A stretch of DNA of 64,000 nucleotides from CAIXLI01 sp964587125 (GCA_964587125.1 CAZPKC010000012.1:1-64000); one strand, 5' to 3'; counted from the first letter of the stretch, positions 43,940 through 51,463 are shown. Notes: generated by a model not told the origin, from the letters alone. Translations and numbers: made by a program.

Positions 43940-44926
43940 ATGGCTATTGATATTTCGAACCGCTTTATTACGGTTGCCTACGAAAATTTTTCAAAAGGCC
44001 AAAGAAAATTTGATCCTGCGGCTGCGGTTGCTCTGTTTTCCTTTTTAGAAAGGGCTAAAAAAAGCCCTGAAGAATATGCGCGAGCGAGCGCTGTTTTACA
44101 AGACGATCAAAAAATCGAAAAATATATTGAAAGTGTGCGCGAGCAACTGGAAGAAAAAGGGGTCTTAAAACAAGACAACACCCTCATTCAGGAGATGTTT
44201 AATTATCAGATAATGCTCATTCAGGAGATGTCTGATTATATGAAAAAATCAGACGCAAAATATACCGGATTACTCATTGATTTGAAAAAAAATCATGCCG
44301 CATCGATGTCCTCTTTGACAGAAGAGCATGCAACGGGAATGGCGGAACTCGGAAAACAATATGCCGCCAATACTCTAATCTTAAACAATAAACTTGATGC
44401 CGCAGAGAAAGCGCGAACGGCAGCCGAGAAAAAATCTGAAGATTTGGAGCGAGAACATAAAAACGACGAACTTAAACGCAAGAAGGAAGGCGACCGACAA
44501 TTTTTTATAAATCTTGCCATAGGCATTATCGGCGTTATAGGCGGCGCAACGATTGTTGGCTGGATTATTCAGCTTGGCCCTGTTGCGGCGGTCATTTCCG
44601 GGGTTTTGGCTGTTGGCGTAGGCGCCATCGGTTATCGTTATAAAATAAAATCCGACAGTAAAAATGAAACCGCTGTTACTGAAATTTTGCAATCTCCGAT
44701 GCACGAGCAAAAAGGTGTCGATGCGCCTGCATCCGTGAACGCTTCCGCGCCCGACGTTGCGACAAGAGTTTCTCCGACACCTGCTGTTCCCAGCACTATT
44801 GCTGAAAAAACGCATTCAGAAATACCCGCTTCTTCTAACGACAATCCGTCTGCTGAAGGATGTACGCGGCCGGACAAAAAACGTCCGCCAAAGCCAAGCG
44901 CAGATGACAAACTTCGGCACGGCTGA
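43940..44926 (+). CDS. Coiled-coil membrane protein of the candidate element, unknown function
   Basis: A 328-residue protein. Residues 40-175 are predicted helical and coiled-coil, with QEMFNYQIMLIQEMSDYMKKS and LDAAEKARTAAEKKSEDLE. Two hydrophobic helices follow at about 190-230 (NLAIGIIGVIGGATIVGWII and AAVISGVLAVGVGAIG). The C-terminal 95 residues are low-complexity and proline/serine-rich. No family is recognised. The shape, a long cytoplasmic coil next to two membrane helices, is found in some abortive-infection and effector proteins, but this is only a resemblance. Confidence 0.6.
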   Translation: MAIDISNRFITVAYENFSKGQRKFDPAAAVALFSFLERAKKSPEEYARASAVLQDDQKIEKYIESVREQLEEKGVLKQDNTLIQEMFNYQIMLIQEMSDYMKKSDAKYTGLLIDLKKNHAASMSSLTEEHATGMAELGKQYAANTLILNNKLDAAEKARTAAEKKSEDLEREHKNDELKRKKEGDRQFFINLAIGIIGVIGGATIVGWIIQLGPVAAVISGVLAVGVGAIGYRYKIKSDSKNETAVTEILQSPMHEQKGVDAPASVNASAPDVATRVSPTPAVPSTIAEKTHSEIPASSNDNPSAEGCTRPDKKRPPKPSADDKLRHG

Positions 44927-44929
44927 CAA

Positions 44930-44992
44930 GGGCTTTAGCCCTCACGACTTTGCGCGGAGCTTTTGGCAAAATTTTTGGCTATGGTTAACGAT
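44930..44992. repeat. Repeat copy B
   Basis: GGGCTTTAGCCCTCACGACTTT followed without interruption by GCGCGGAGCTTTTGGC and ATTTTTGGCTATGGTTAACG corresponds to copy A at 43264-43365. It lacks the palindrome inserted in copy A, and begins right after the coiled-coil gene stop. Confidence 0.65.
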
Positions 44993-45006
44993 GCGCAATC
45001 TGACTC

Positions 45007-45242
45007 GGGTCGACGGGCAAAGCCCTCGCAAGGTGCATGTCGGACATGCACATTCCTTGCTGCAATATTGGGCGCTTGTTTTGTTATCTCGTTATTGACC
45101 GATTTTCCGTAATATATAGTATTCAATAATATTACGGAAAATGGATGAAGGTCGGGTTAATAAGAATCCCTCCGCAAAAAGCAGCAAGGCATGTGCAGGT
45201 AATACTTTTCCTGCACCTTGCGAGGGCTTCGCCCGTCGACCC
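45007..45242. repeat. 236-bp nested inverted repeat
   Basis: The outer arms 45007-45037 and 45212-45242 are inverted copies of 31 bp with one mismatch (GGGTCGACGGGC...). A second inner pair is CCTTGCTGC at 45055-45063 and GCAGCAAGG at 45181-45189. Each arm also has its own hairpin: GTGCATGTC/GACATGCAC in the left and GTGCAGG/CCTGCAC in the right. The centre holds a further palindrome. The element is non-coding. Confidence 0.85.
45103..45141. repeat. Perfect 13-bp inverted repeat at the centre of the nested element
   Basis: TTTTCCGTAATAT (45103-45115) is the exact complement of ATATTACGGAAAA (45129-45141), separated by 13 nt. No T-run follows either arm, so it is not an ordinary terminator. 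It may be a protein-binding or recombination site. Confidence 0.7.
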
Positions 45243-45347
45243 TTTATCGCTTTTCAATCCATTCCTTGAAAATTCCTACCGGAATGGTAGCATGATTTTG
45301 CCCTCAATTTTTGGGCTTTGAAATCCCGTCCTATAGTCGGTCGATTT

Positions 45348-45443
45348 CTTTCCGGCAGCAAAGCTTGTCCGGCCTTTTGTCACTTAACCGCTGAACGATA
45401 AACTGGCTTTTCGGCGCTCATCGCCGGAAAGCGTGACAAAAGG
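45348..45443 (+). promoter_or_regulatory. Leader with pseudoknot geometry covering the ribosome site
   Basis: Two perfect complementary pairs are arranged as A-B-A'-B'. A is CTTTCCGGC (45348-45356) with A' GCCGGAAAG (45423-45431). B is CCTTTTGTCAC (45373-45383) with B' GTGACAAAAGG (45433-45443). Crossing pairs make a pseudoknot. B' includes the AAAGG that serves as ribosome site for the ATG at 45453, so pairing of B would block translation of the 70-residue protein and perhaps the overlapping recombinase. Confidence 0.55.
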
Positions 45444-45452
45444 AACGTGCCC

Positions 45453-45665
45453 ATGAGCGACGATATATGCCTGGAATGTCAAAATCCCGTATCGCATACT
45501 CAAACCCTGTTGATTGATCTCGTGTTTAAACCCTTGGTTCCGAATCTAAAATTGAGGCCACAGGAATCCCAGTTGCTTTTGGCTTATATCGGCGGGATTC
45601 TTAAGGAGATTGAGGCTGAGGAAAAACGAGTCATTGAAGAAGAACGGGATAAACCATGCAAATAG
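45453..45665 (+). CDS. Small acidic protein preceding the recombinase
   Basis: A 70-residue protein with a Cys pair (CLECQNP) at its start and a strongly acidic C-terminal helix (EIEAEEKRVIEEERD). AAAGG precedes ATG 45453 by 9 nt; GTG 45447 is possible. It overlaps the recombinase gene by 10 bp, so translation of the two is coupled. It may be a recombination directionality or regulatory factor; that is inferred from position only. Confidence 0.6.
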   Translation: MSDDICLECQNPVSHTQTLLIDLVFKPLVPNLKLRPQESQLLLAYIGGILKEIEAEEKRVIEEERDKPCK

Positions 45666-47251
45666 CCCTTTACGCCCGCGTGTCGACAACGAGGCAAGCC
45701 GAAAACGATCTGTCCATCCCCGACCAGTTGCGCCAGATGCGGCAATGGGCGGAACGCAACGGGCACGTCGTCGTGAAAGAGTATGTAGAGCTGGGGGCAT
45801 CTGCGACGGACGACAAGCGACCCGTGTTCCAAATCATGGTCGGCGATGCGATGCTAAAGCCAGCGCCATTTCAGGCGATTGTGGTGCATAGCCTGTCGCG
45901 GTTCTTCCGCGATCTTGTCGAAGGAGCCATGTATCAACGCAAGCTGCTCAAACACGGCGTCAGACTTGAATCCATAACGCAGCACATGAGCGACGACAGC
46001 ACGGGGCTGATGCAACGCCATATGATTATGCTGTTCGATGAATATCAAAGCAAAGAAATCGCCAAGCACGTCCTTCGCGGGATGCAAGAGAACGCAAGGC
46101 AGGGGTATTATAACGGCGCGAGGCCGCCATTTGGCTATAAGACTACCATCGTCGGGCAAACAGGCGCTCAAGGGCGCATCAAGAAAAAACTTGCGATTGA
46201 AGAAACGGAGGCCGAGATCGTGCGGGAGATATTTACCCTCTATGTCCACGGCAAGGACTGTCCTCGCATGGGAGCCAAAGAGATTGCCAAGCGGTTCAAT
46301 GCGACAGGTGTGCCTTTACGGGGCAAGGGTTCATGGAGCAGTAATTCTATCCTCAAAATTCTCTCCAGCCCCACCTATGCTGGATGCCATAACTTCAATC
46401 AGAGGAACAAAGAAGGGCAGCACAAGGACAAGGCCGAATGGATTGGCGTATCGGTTCCGGCGATTATCGAACAAGAGTTGTTCGACAAAGCCACGAAGTT
46501 CAGAGAGGCCAATTCTCCCAAAAAATCCGTTCCCCGGCGTGAGACATCGCCTACGCTGCTTACGGGGCTTATCCGGTGTGGTCATTGCGGCTCGGCCATG
46601 GTTGTGGCGACGGGAAAGAGCGGCAAATACCGTTATTACAAATGCTCAAACCGAATGAAACGGGGCAATGCCGCTTGTCCTTCGGGCAACATTCCGATGG
46701 ACAAGCTTGATAACCTAGTTCTCGACGCCTTCCGGCAGAAGGTTTACACGCCGGAGCATATTCGTAGCATTGTGGACGAACTTCGGAAACAAGCGACCAA
46801 GGCCGGAAGCATCGATGAAAAGCAACATCTCAAAAAGCTGGAAACGGAACTTCTGGAAACCGAGCAAGCCCAAGCGAGACTATATGACGCGATAGAAAAG
46901 GGGCTGATCGAGCAGGACGAGCAACTGAAAGCCAGATTCCAGCAGAACAAGACCAAGCGGGAAAGTCTTCTTGTGGAAATTGCCAACATGAAGAGGCAAC
47001 GACAATCCCCGTTGCAAACCATCACGCCGCAGAAGATCGAGGCCGTGTCCCGAATTCTCAACAGGAAGCTCTCAGAATCGACGCCGTTCGCTAGGGCATA
47101 CCTGAAGGCATCCCTCGATGAAATTCGCGTCAGAAACGAAACCGTGAGCCTTAGCGGAGGCTATGCGTCGATGGCAAACCTTATCGCCGCTAATGGGCAA
47201 ATCGACGGCACATCATCAGTGCCCAGATTTACCCCAGAATGGTGGACCTGA
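45656..47251 (+). CDS. Large serine recombinase (integrase type)
   Basis: A 531-residue large serine recombinase. The resolvase catalytic domain has the nucleophile Ser10 in LYARVSTTRQ, and HSLSRFFRD farther on. The Recombinase domain begins near residue 165 (RPPFGYKTTI), and a zinc-ribbon domain at about 305-345 has CGHCG and KCSNR. A coiled-coil arm (about 375-450) is typical of phage-type integrases and controls directionality. The last codons, for PEWWT, lie in the 3' end of tRNA-Ala, so the enzyme probably integrates there. Confidence 0.93.
   Translation: MQIALYARVSTTRQAENDLSIPDQLRQMRQWAERNGHVVVKEYVELGASATDDKRPVFQIMVGDAMLKPAPFQAIVVHSLSRFFRDLVEGAMYQRKLLKHGVRLESITQHMSDDSTGLMQRHMIMLFDEYQSKEIAKHVLRGMQENARQGYYNGARPPFGYKTTIVGQTGAQGRIKKKLAIEETEAEIVREIFTLYVHGKDCPRMGAKEIAKRFNATGVPLRGKGSWSSNSILKILSSPTYAGCHNFNQRNKEGQHKDKAEWIGVSVPAIIEQELFDKATKFREANSPKKSVPRRETSPTLLTGLIRCGHCGSAMVVATGKSGKYRYYKCSNRMKRGNAACPSGNIPMDKLDNLVLDAFRQKVYTPEHIRSIVDELRKQATKAGSIDEKQHLKKLETELLETEQAQARLYDAIEKGLIEQDEQLKARFQQNKTKRESLLVEIANMKRQRQSPLQTITPQKIEAVSRILNRKLSESTPFARAYLKASLDEIRVRNETVSLSGGYASMANLIAANGQIDGTSSVPRFTPEWWT
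47240..47248 (+). other. Candidate right attachment repeat (tRNA-Ala 3' end)
   Basis: TGGTGGACC, the complement of the last nine bases of tRNA-Ala, repeats the sequence at 41808-41816. It also forms part of the recombinase reading frame. Confidence 0.4.
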
Positions 47252-47315
47252 TCGGGATCGAACCGACGACCTCAACATTGCGAACGTTGCGCTCTCCCAG
47301 CTGAGCTACAGGCCC
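47240..47315 (-). tRNA. tRNA-Ala (CGC)
   Basis: A 76-nt cloverleaf on the minus strand. The acceptor stem GGGCCTG pairs with CAGGTCC (one G-T pair), with discriminator A and an encoded CCA. The anticodon stem CAACG/TGTTG encloses loop TTCGCAA, giving anticodon CGC for the Ala codon GCG. Its 3' end overlaps the last 12 bases of the recombinase gene. Confidence 0.95.
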
Positions 47316-47354
47316 GTTTGCAGGGGGTCTTTATCGTCGGACAAAGGCGCTCTG

Positions 47355-48425
47355 TCAAGCGTTCAAAGAAGCCCAAAGAGTATCGGCTATCGCGCGATAT
47401 TGGGCGGGAATATCGCCCTCCGGGTTTGATAAAGTTAAGGGTTCTCCCTCGTCCGATTTCTCGCGAAGCGCGATGTCGAGCGGAATTTCGCCCAAGAACG
47501 GTATTCCGAGGTTTTCGGCTTCGATGCGCGCGCCGCCGTGGCTGAAAATATCGCTGCGTTTCTTGCAATGGGGGCATTCGAAATAACTCATGTTTTCGAC
47601 AAGGCCCAAAATGGGGATGTCCGTTTTTTGGAACATCGCGAGAGCTTTGCGCGCATCGAGCAAAGCGATGTCCTGCGGCGTCGAAACGATGACCGCGCCC
47701 GCCAAGGGAACCGTTTGCACGAGCGTCAATTGCGCGTCGCCCGTTCCGGGCGGCAGATCGACGACCAGAATATCGAGCGGCCCCCACGCGACATCGCGGA
47801 ACAACTGCATGATCGCGCCGTGAACCATGGGGCCGCGCCAGATCATCGGTTCGTCCTCGTCGATCAAAAATCCCATCGACATGACTTTAATGCCGTCGCG
47901 TTCAAGGGGCTCCATTTTCTTGTTTTCATTCAAAAACGGCTCGCCCATCAGACCTAGCATGCGAGGGATCGAAGGGCCGTAAACATCGGCGTCCAGAAGG
48001 CCGGCCTTCAACCCTTTTTGCGCAAAAGCCGCCGCGAGATTGACGGCGGTCGTCGATTTTCCGACCCCGCCTTTGCCCGACGCCACCGCGACAATGTATT
48101 TGATGTCCGGTAAATCCATTATTTGCGACGCGGGCGCGCGGTGATGTTCGTGTTGATGTTGATGCGGGGCTTGGTGCGCGGTGAAAATAACGGCAACGGA
48201 GGAAACGCCTTCGACGGCGCTTATTGTTTTTTCGATTTGATTTTCCAGCGCATCGATATCCGAATCTTTTTCCGGCTTGATCTCGACGATCAGGTTGACT
48301 TTCGTCCCCTGCTCTTCTTGAGCAAAAGTCATGCCCACGATCATATTGCGCGAGACAACGTCCTGCCCTTCCCATTGCACTTTGCCGAGGGCGGAGAGGA
48401 TTTGTTCTTTGGTGGGTTGGGGCAT
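47355..48425 (-). CDS. mrp: Iron-sulphur cluster carrier Mrp/ApbC family
   Basis: A 356-residue P-loop protein of the Mrp/NBP35 group, which carries Fe-S clusters to apoproteins. A MIP18-type N-terminal domain (residues 1-85) is followed by a histidine-rich linker (HQHQHEHHR) and the ATPase with SGKGGVGKST at residues 116-125. The CPHC motif in the C-terminal half is the cluster site. Length is normal. It stands alone on the minus strand, 96 nt downstream of a terminator that ends a candidate small RNA. Confidence 0.92.
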   Translation of the reverse strand: MPQPTKEQILSALGKVQWEGQDVVSRNMIVGMTFAQEEQGTKVNLIVEIKPEKDSDIDALENQIEKTISAVEGVSSVAVIFTAHQAPHQHQHEHHRAPASQIMDLPDIKYIVAVASGKGGVGKSTTAVNLAAAFAQKGLKAGLLDADVYGPSIPRMLGLMGEPFLNENKKMEPLERDGIKVMSMGFLIDEDEPMIWRGPMVHGAIMQLFRDVAWGPLDILVVDLPPGTGDAQLTLVQTVPLAGAVIVSTPQDIALLDARKALAMFQKTDIPILGLVENMSYFECPHCKKRSDIFSHGGARIEAENLGIPFLGEIPLDIALREKSDEGEPLTLSNPEGDIPAQYRAIADTLWASLNA

Positions 48426-48520
48426 GAGCGTTCCTATGAGGGATTTGCTTTTTAAGTGCCTAACCGACGTAGCGTCAAATCATTTTTATGTAACTCGCAT
48501 TCCTAACTCCAAAACAACGA

Positions 48521-48544
48521 CCAAAAAATAGAAGGCGCGCCTTC
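48521..48544 (-). terminator. Intrinsic terminator of the candidate small RNA
   Basis: On the minus strand GAAGGCG pairs with CGCCTTC, a 14-nt fully palindromic segment, followed by TATTTTTT. It is a standard intrinsic terminator and ends transcription before mrp. Confidence 0.75.
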
Positions 48545-48669
48545 CGAATTCGCTTTGTTAAGGCGAACAGGTAACTAGCTACCTGCTTGATTTGTCCCTC
48601 AGGCCGATTTCCCATACTCCGGCCGGACGACGGGTCCTGAGACCAAACCAAACACGTTCTTTCGAACGT
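48523..48669 (-). ncRNA. Candidate small RNA (about 147 nt) upstream of mrp
   Basis: Promoter, structure and terminator line up. The predicted first base is A48669, seven bases after a TATAAA box. The RNA opens with a hairpin ACGTTC-GAAA-GAACGT, has a long central stem made of GTC/GAC and TCAGG/CCTGA with a 2-nt bulge, then hairpins CAGGTA/TACCTG and TTCGC/GCGAA, and ends with the terminator. No open frame of note. It could be a trans-acting RNA or a leader of mrp that ends in an attenuator. I did not recognise it as 6S, SRP or tmRNA. Confidence 0.65.
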
Positions 48670-48675
48670 ACGGGA

Positions 48676-48704
48676 TTTATAGGCCGAATGAAAACGCATG
48701 TCAA
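48676..48704 (-). promoter_or_regulatory. Consensus sigma-70 promoter for the small RNA
   Basis: On the minus strand TTGACA (48704-48699) and TATAAA (48681-48676) are separated by exactly 17 bp. The -35 is perfect and the -10 has one change from TATAAT. It is the strongest promoter I see in the window. Confidence 0.75.
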
Positions 48705-48906
48705 GGGAAAAATCACACGTTTTTGTAAAATATATGGGATTTATACGCCGAGCCTTTTTGCGGTTGGCATGGGATTATGAGGCTTTAGAATTTATTGAAT
48801 AGCCGCAACCCATTCTAATTCCTAATGAAAGCATTGATTGCCAATTAATCAGATTGAGATTTTGAGAAAAAGGAGGCATTATCGCTGCAGATAGTGGAGA
48901 GACCAA

Positions 48907-49158
48907 GTGGCTATAGAGTTTGAACATATTGCAGTTGGCGTAGGCGTCGCGAGCGCAGGCATTGTGCTGTCGGTCTATAAGAGCGGGATATACGTTGATT
49001 GGATTGATAATATCCGCGATGTTTTTGCTCGCGTTGGAATTGGAAAAGGAACCGAGCCCTTGCGCCCCAGTCCTGAAACCCTGAAGTGGAAAGAAAGGGG
49101 AGACAAGATCAGGCAGTCTTTGGGAATACAGATAATAGATACTTGTTCATTGAAATAA
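48907..49158 (+). CDS. Small hypothetical membrane protein
   Basis: An 83-residue protein starting at GTG 48907 after GGAGAG. One hydrophobic helix lies at residues 6-23 (IAVGVGVASAGIVLSVYK), followed by a polar C-terminus ending in a cysteine (TCSLK). No family is recognised. The gene is AT-rich relative to neighbours and is convergent with the next one, 5 bp between stops. Confidence 0.45.
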   Translation: MAIEFEHIAVGVGVASAGIVLSVYKSGIYVDWIDNIRDVFARVGIGKGTEPLRPSPETLKWKERGDKIRQSLGIQIIDTCSLK

Positions 49159-49163
49159 TTTTC

Positions 49164-49886
49164 TTACGGCTTCGGCTTCTTATTCTCCAAATATTTTTTA
49201 GCAGCTGTGACCGTTCTGGTTGCCGATATTCTCGTGCAAAGAGCGCTTGCCTTATCCCTAAGGAAAAATTTTGAGGCATCGCCTCGTTCTTTAATGGCTT
49301 CACAAAAAACAGGGATTTCTTTTTCAATCCGTTTTGCTCTGCTACAAACGCCTCTCTTTACATTCGAAAAGAAAGACTTAATCCGTTCACGCGATAAGGC
49401 AGCCCTAATTTCTTCATGTGAAAGAGTGAGCGCCCCTACTGCTCCGCCAAGCGCCGTCGCTTGGTCGACGCTTACGGCGCCGTTTCCTACGCCGGCTCTT
49501 TGTGCAGCAAAAAAAGCCCCGACGATTCCAAAAAAGATTCCGATGTTTCTGATGAGATCGTATTTCTTATTATTTTTTTGTGCATATTGTAAGTCGGTCA
49601 TCATGTCTCGAGGATACACTTTCAAATCCCTGAACTGCTTACACAACTCATCGACTTCTTCTCCTGCTGCCGAGAGAAGCTCTTTGTCGCTCAATAAAGA
49701 TTTCAAATCTTCGTCTATTTCTTTGTCTATTTTACGGACTAAAATTATCGCATCGCTTATTTGCTTTGCCCTATGTTGCGGATTGTCGATAAGGTCTCGA
49801 ACATATTTCTGATGTTCAAGATATCCAAGCTCGTTTGCCCTGCGTAATTCTCTATACTCTTGAAGCTTTTCTTGGCTGTTTGTCAT
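49164..49886 (-). CDS. Hypothetical helical membrane-associated protein
   Basis: A 240-residue protein. The first 110 residues are highly charged and helical (KIDKEIDEDLKSLLSDKELL). A hydrophobic stretch at about 113-140 (NIGIFFGIVGAFFAAQRAGVG) is followed by a second, weaker one (QATALGGAVGALTL), then a basic C-terminal third. No signal peptide or known domain. It is AT-richer than the chromosome. It may belong to an acquired pair with 48907-49158. Confidence 0.55.
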   Translation of the reverse strand: MTNSQEKLQEYRELRRANELGYLEHQKYVRDLIDNPQHRAKQISDAIILVRKIDKEIDEDLKSLLSDKELLSAAGEEVDELCKQFRDLKVYPRDMMTDLQYAQKNNKKYDLIRNIGIFFGIVGAFFAAQRAGVGNGAVSVDQATALGGAVGALTLSHEEIRAALSRERIKSFFSNVKRGVCSRAKRIEKEIPVFCEAIKERGDASKFFLRDKASALCTRISATRTVTAAKKYLENKKPKP

Positions 49887-50046
49887 AATGTTCGCCCATC
49901 AAATGGCATAAAATTCATAAATCTGAATATACACGAGAAATACGAAAGTATTTAGCAAAAACAATGGTTTACAAAACTTTAACCATTTAACCTGTTGCTT
50001 CTTATAGGGAACAAAAAGAATAATTTTTGAAAAAACTCTTTGGGAA

Positions 50047-50069
50047 GATGCGAAGCTTGTCTTCGCGTC
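50047..50069. repeat. Small hairpin downstream of fabF
   Basis: GATGCGAAG pairs with CTTCGCGTC around CTTGT (9 bp, one G-T pair). No T-run follows. It lies beside the REP-like palindrome at 50105. Confidence 0.5.
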
Positions 50070-50104
50070 AGATTAATGAACTGCTTGCGGAGGGGCCGAC
50101 CGGG

Positions 50105-50137
50105 TTCCGGACACGCGCTAAGAAGCGCGTTCCGGAA
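50105..50137. repeat. REP-like palindrome downstream of fabF
   Basis: TTCCGGACACGCGC pairs with GCGCGTTCCGGAA with one bulged C and loop TAAGAA. The flanks read ATGACGAAGAAC and GGGGCCGACCGGG. It resembles short palindromes of the TCATTCCGGAACGCGC type that occur dispersed in alphaproteobacterial genomes. Only one copy is present in this window. Confidence 0.6.
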
Positions 50138-50164
50138 TGACGAAGAACAGTAATAATGATAAAG

Positions 50165-51424
50165 TTAAACCGCCTTGAAAATTAAACAGGCGTTCGTGCC
50201 GCCGAAGCCGAACGAATTTGATAAGGCGATTTTGATTTTCTTTTCTTTGGCCTTGAGAGGCACAAGGTCGATGCCTTCGACGCCTTCGGAAGGATTTTCG
50301 AGATTGAGCGTCGGAGGAATAATGCCTGTCGTCACGGCCTTGATCGAATAAATCGCCTCGACAGCGCCCGCCGCGCCCAGCAAATGCCCCGTCGCGGATT
50401 TTGTCGAGGACATCATCGTTTTTTCGGCATGAGAGCCCAGCAAGCGGCGTACGGCCTTGACCTCGATCTCGTCGCCGAGCGGCGTCGAGGTTCCGTGGGC
50501 GTTGACGTATTCGATTTGATCGGCGTTAAGGCCGGAATGTTTCAGGGCCATGCTCATCGCGCGGAAACCGCCGCTGCCGTCTTCGGCAGGAGCCGTCATG
50601 TGATAAGCGTCGCCCGAAAGCCCGTAGCCTGCGAGTTCGGCATAAATTTTTGCGCCGCGTTTCTTGGCGTGTTCGTATTCTTCCAAAATGACGACGCCCG
50701 CGCCTTCGCCCATGACGAATCCGTCGCGGTCTTTATCGTAAGGACGAGAAGCCTTCGTCGGCTGGTCGTTGAATCCCGTGGACATCGCGCGCATCGCGCA
50801 GAATCCCGCCACGCCGACTCGGCACACTGCCGCTTCCGCTCCGCCCGCGACCATCACGTCGGCGTCGTCGAGCGCGATGAGCCGCGCCGCGTCGCCTATC
50901 GCGTGAGCTCCCGTGGCGCAGGCCGTCACAACGGCGTGATTGGGGCCGCGATAGCCGTGCATGATCGACACCTGCCCCGAGGCGAGGTTGATAAGGCTGC
51001 GCGGGATAAAGAAGGGCGACACGCGGCGCGGGCCCTTTTCGTGAAGAAGGATCGAGGTTTCGTAAATCTCGTTCAATCCGCCGATGCCCGAGCCGATCAT
51101 CACGCCGATGCGGTCGCGTTCTTCCTCGGTCGCGGGAACGTAGCCGCCGTCCTTGATCGCTTCATCCGCCGCGACGATCGCGAACTGGATGAAGGTATCC
51201 ATCTTCTTTTGCTCTTTGGGCTCGATATAACGGTCGAGATTCAGTTCGCCCTCGCCGTCTCCGCGCTTGACTTCGCCCGCGACCTGGCAAGCCATATCAG
51301 ACGGGTCGAAGCGCGTGATGCGCCCAAGGCCGCTCGCGCCTTCCGTCAACCGTTTCCAGTTGAGGCCGGCCCCAACGCCCAAAGGCGAAACCATACCGAT
51401 GCCTGTGACGACGACGCGACGCAT
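50165..51424 (-). CDS. fabF: Beta-ketoacyl-ACP synthase II
   Basis: A 419-residue condensing enzyme of fatty acid synthesis, extending acyl-ACP with malonyl-ACP. The catalytic triad is Cys169 (VVTACATGAHAIGDA), His310 (VNAHGTSTPLGDE) and His347 (SATGHLLGAAGA). The start is ATG 51424 after GGGAGAAG; an in-frame ATG at 51463 overlaps the space behind acpP and is less likely. acpP lies immediately upstream and is probably cotranscribed. Confidence 0.95.
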   Translation of the reverse strand: MRRVVVTGIGMVSPLGVGAGLNWKRLTEGASGLGRITRFDPSDMACQVAGEVKRGDGEGELNLDRYIEPKEQKKMDTFIQFAIVAADEAIKDGGYVPATEEERDRIGVMIGSGIGGLNEIYETSILLHEKGPRRVSPFFIPRSLINLASGQVSIMHGYRGPNHAVVTACATGAHAIGDAARLIALDDADVMVAGGAEAAVCRVGVAGFCAMRAMSTGFNDQPTKASRPYDKDRDGFVMGEGAGVVILEEYEHAKKRGAKIYAELAGYGLSGDAYHMTAPAEDGSGGFRAMSMALKHSGLNADQIEYVNAHGTSTPLGDEIEVKAVRRLLGSHAEKTMMSSTKSATGHLLGAAGAVEAIYSIKAVTTGIIPPTLNLENPSEGVEGIDLVPLKAKEKKIKIALSNSFGFGGTNACLIFKAV

Positions 51425-51463
51425 ATCTTCTCCCGCCCGTAAAGAGGGCAAAAGAGCGTTCAA

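Larger units (their letters stand above)
44927..45446. other. Intergenic repeat and leader region before the recombinase operon
   Basis: About 520 bp without genes. In order it holds repeat copy B (44930-44992), a 236-bp inverted repeat (45007-45242) with an inner palindrome (45103-45141), about 100 bp without visible structure, and a pseudoknot-capable leader (45348-45443). Confidence 0.7.

Noticed and set aside
48523..48669. Identification of the small RNA as 6S or SRP RNA
   Set aside because: It lacks the long end-to-end pairing and central bubble of 6S and the conserved loop of SRP RNA.
49207..49812. Plus-strand frame of 201 codons opposite the gene at 49164
   Set aside because: The minus-strand frame reaches the expected start with a better amino acid composition and helix pattern; the plus one is rich in Ser and Leu without motif.
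50384..51442. Plus-strand frame of 352 codons opposite fabF
   Set aside because: Antisense shadow of fabF, which has its full catalytic triad.
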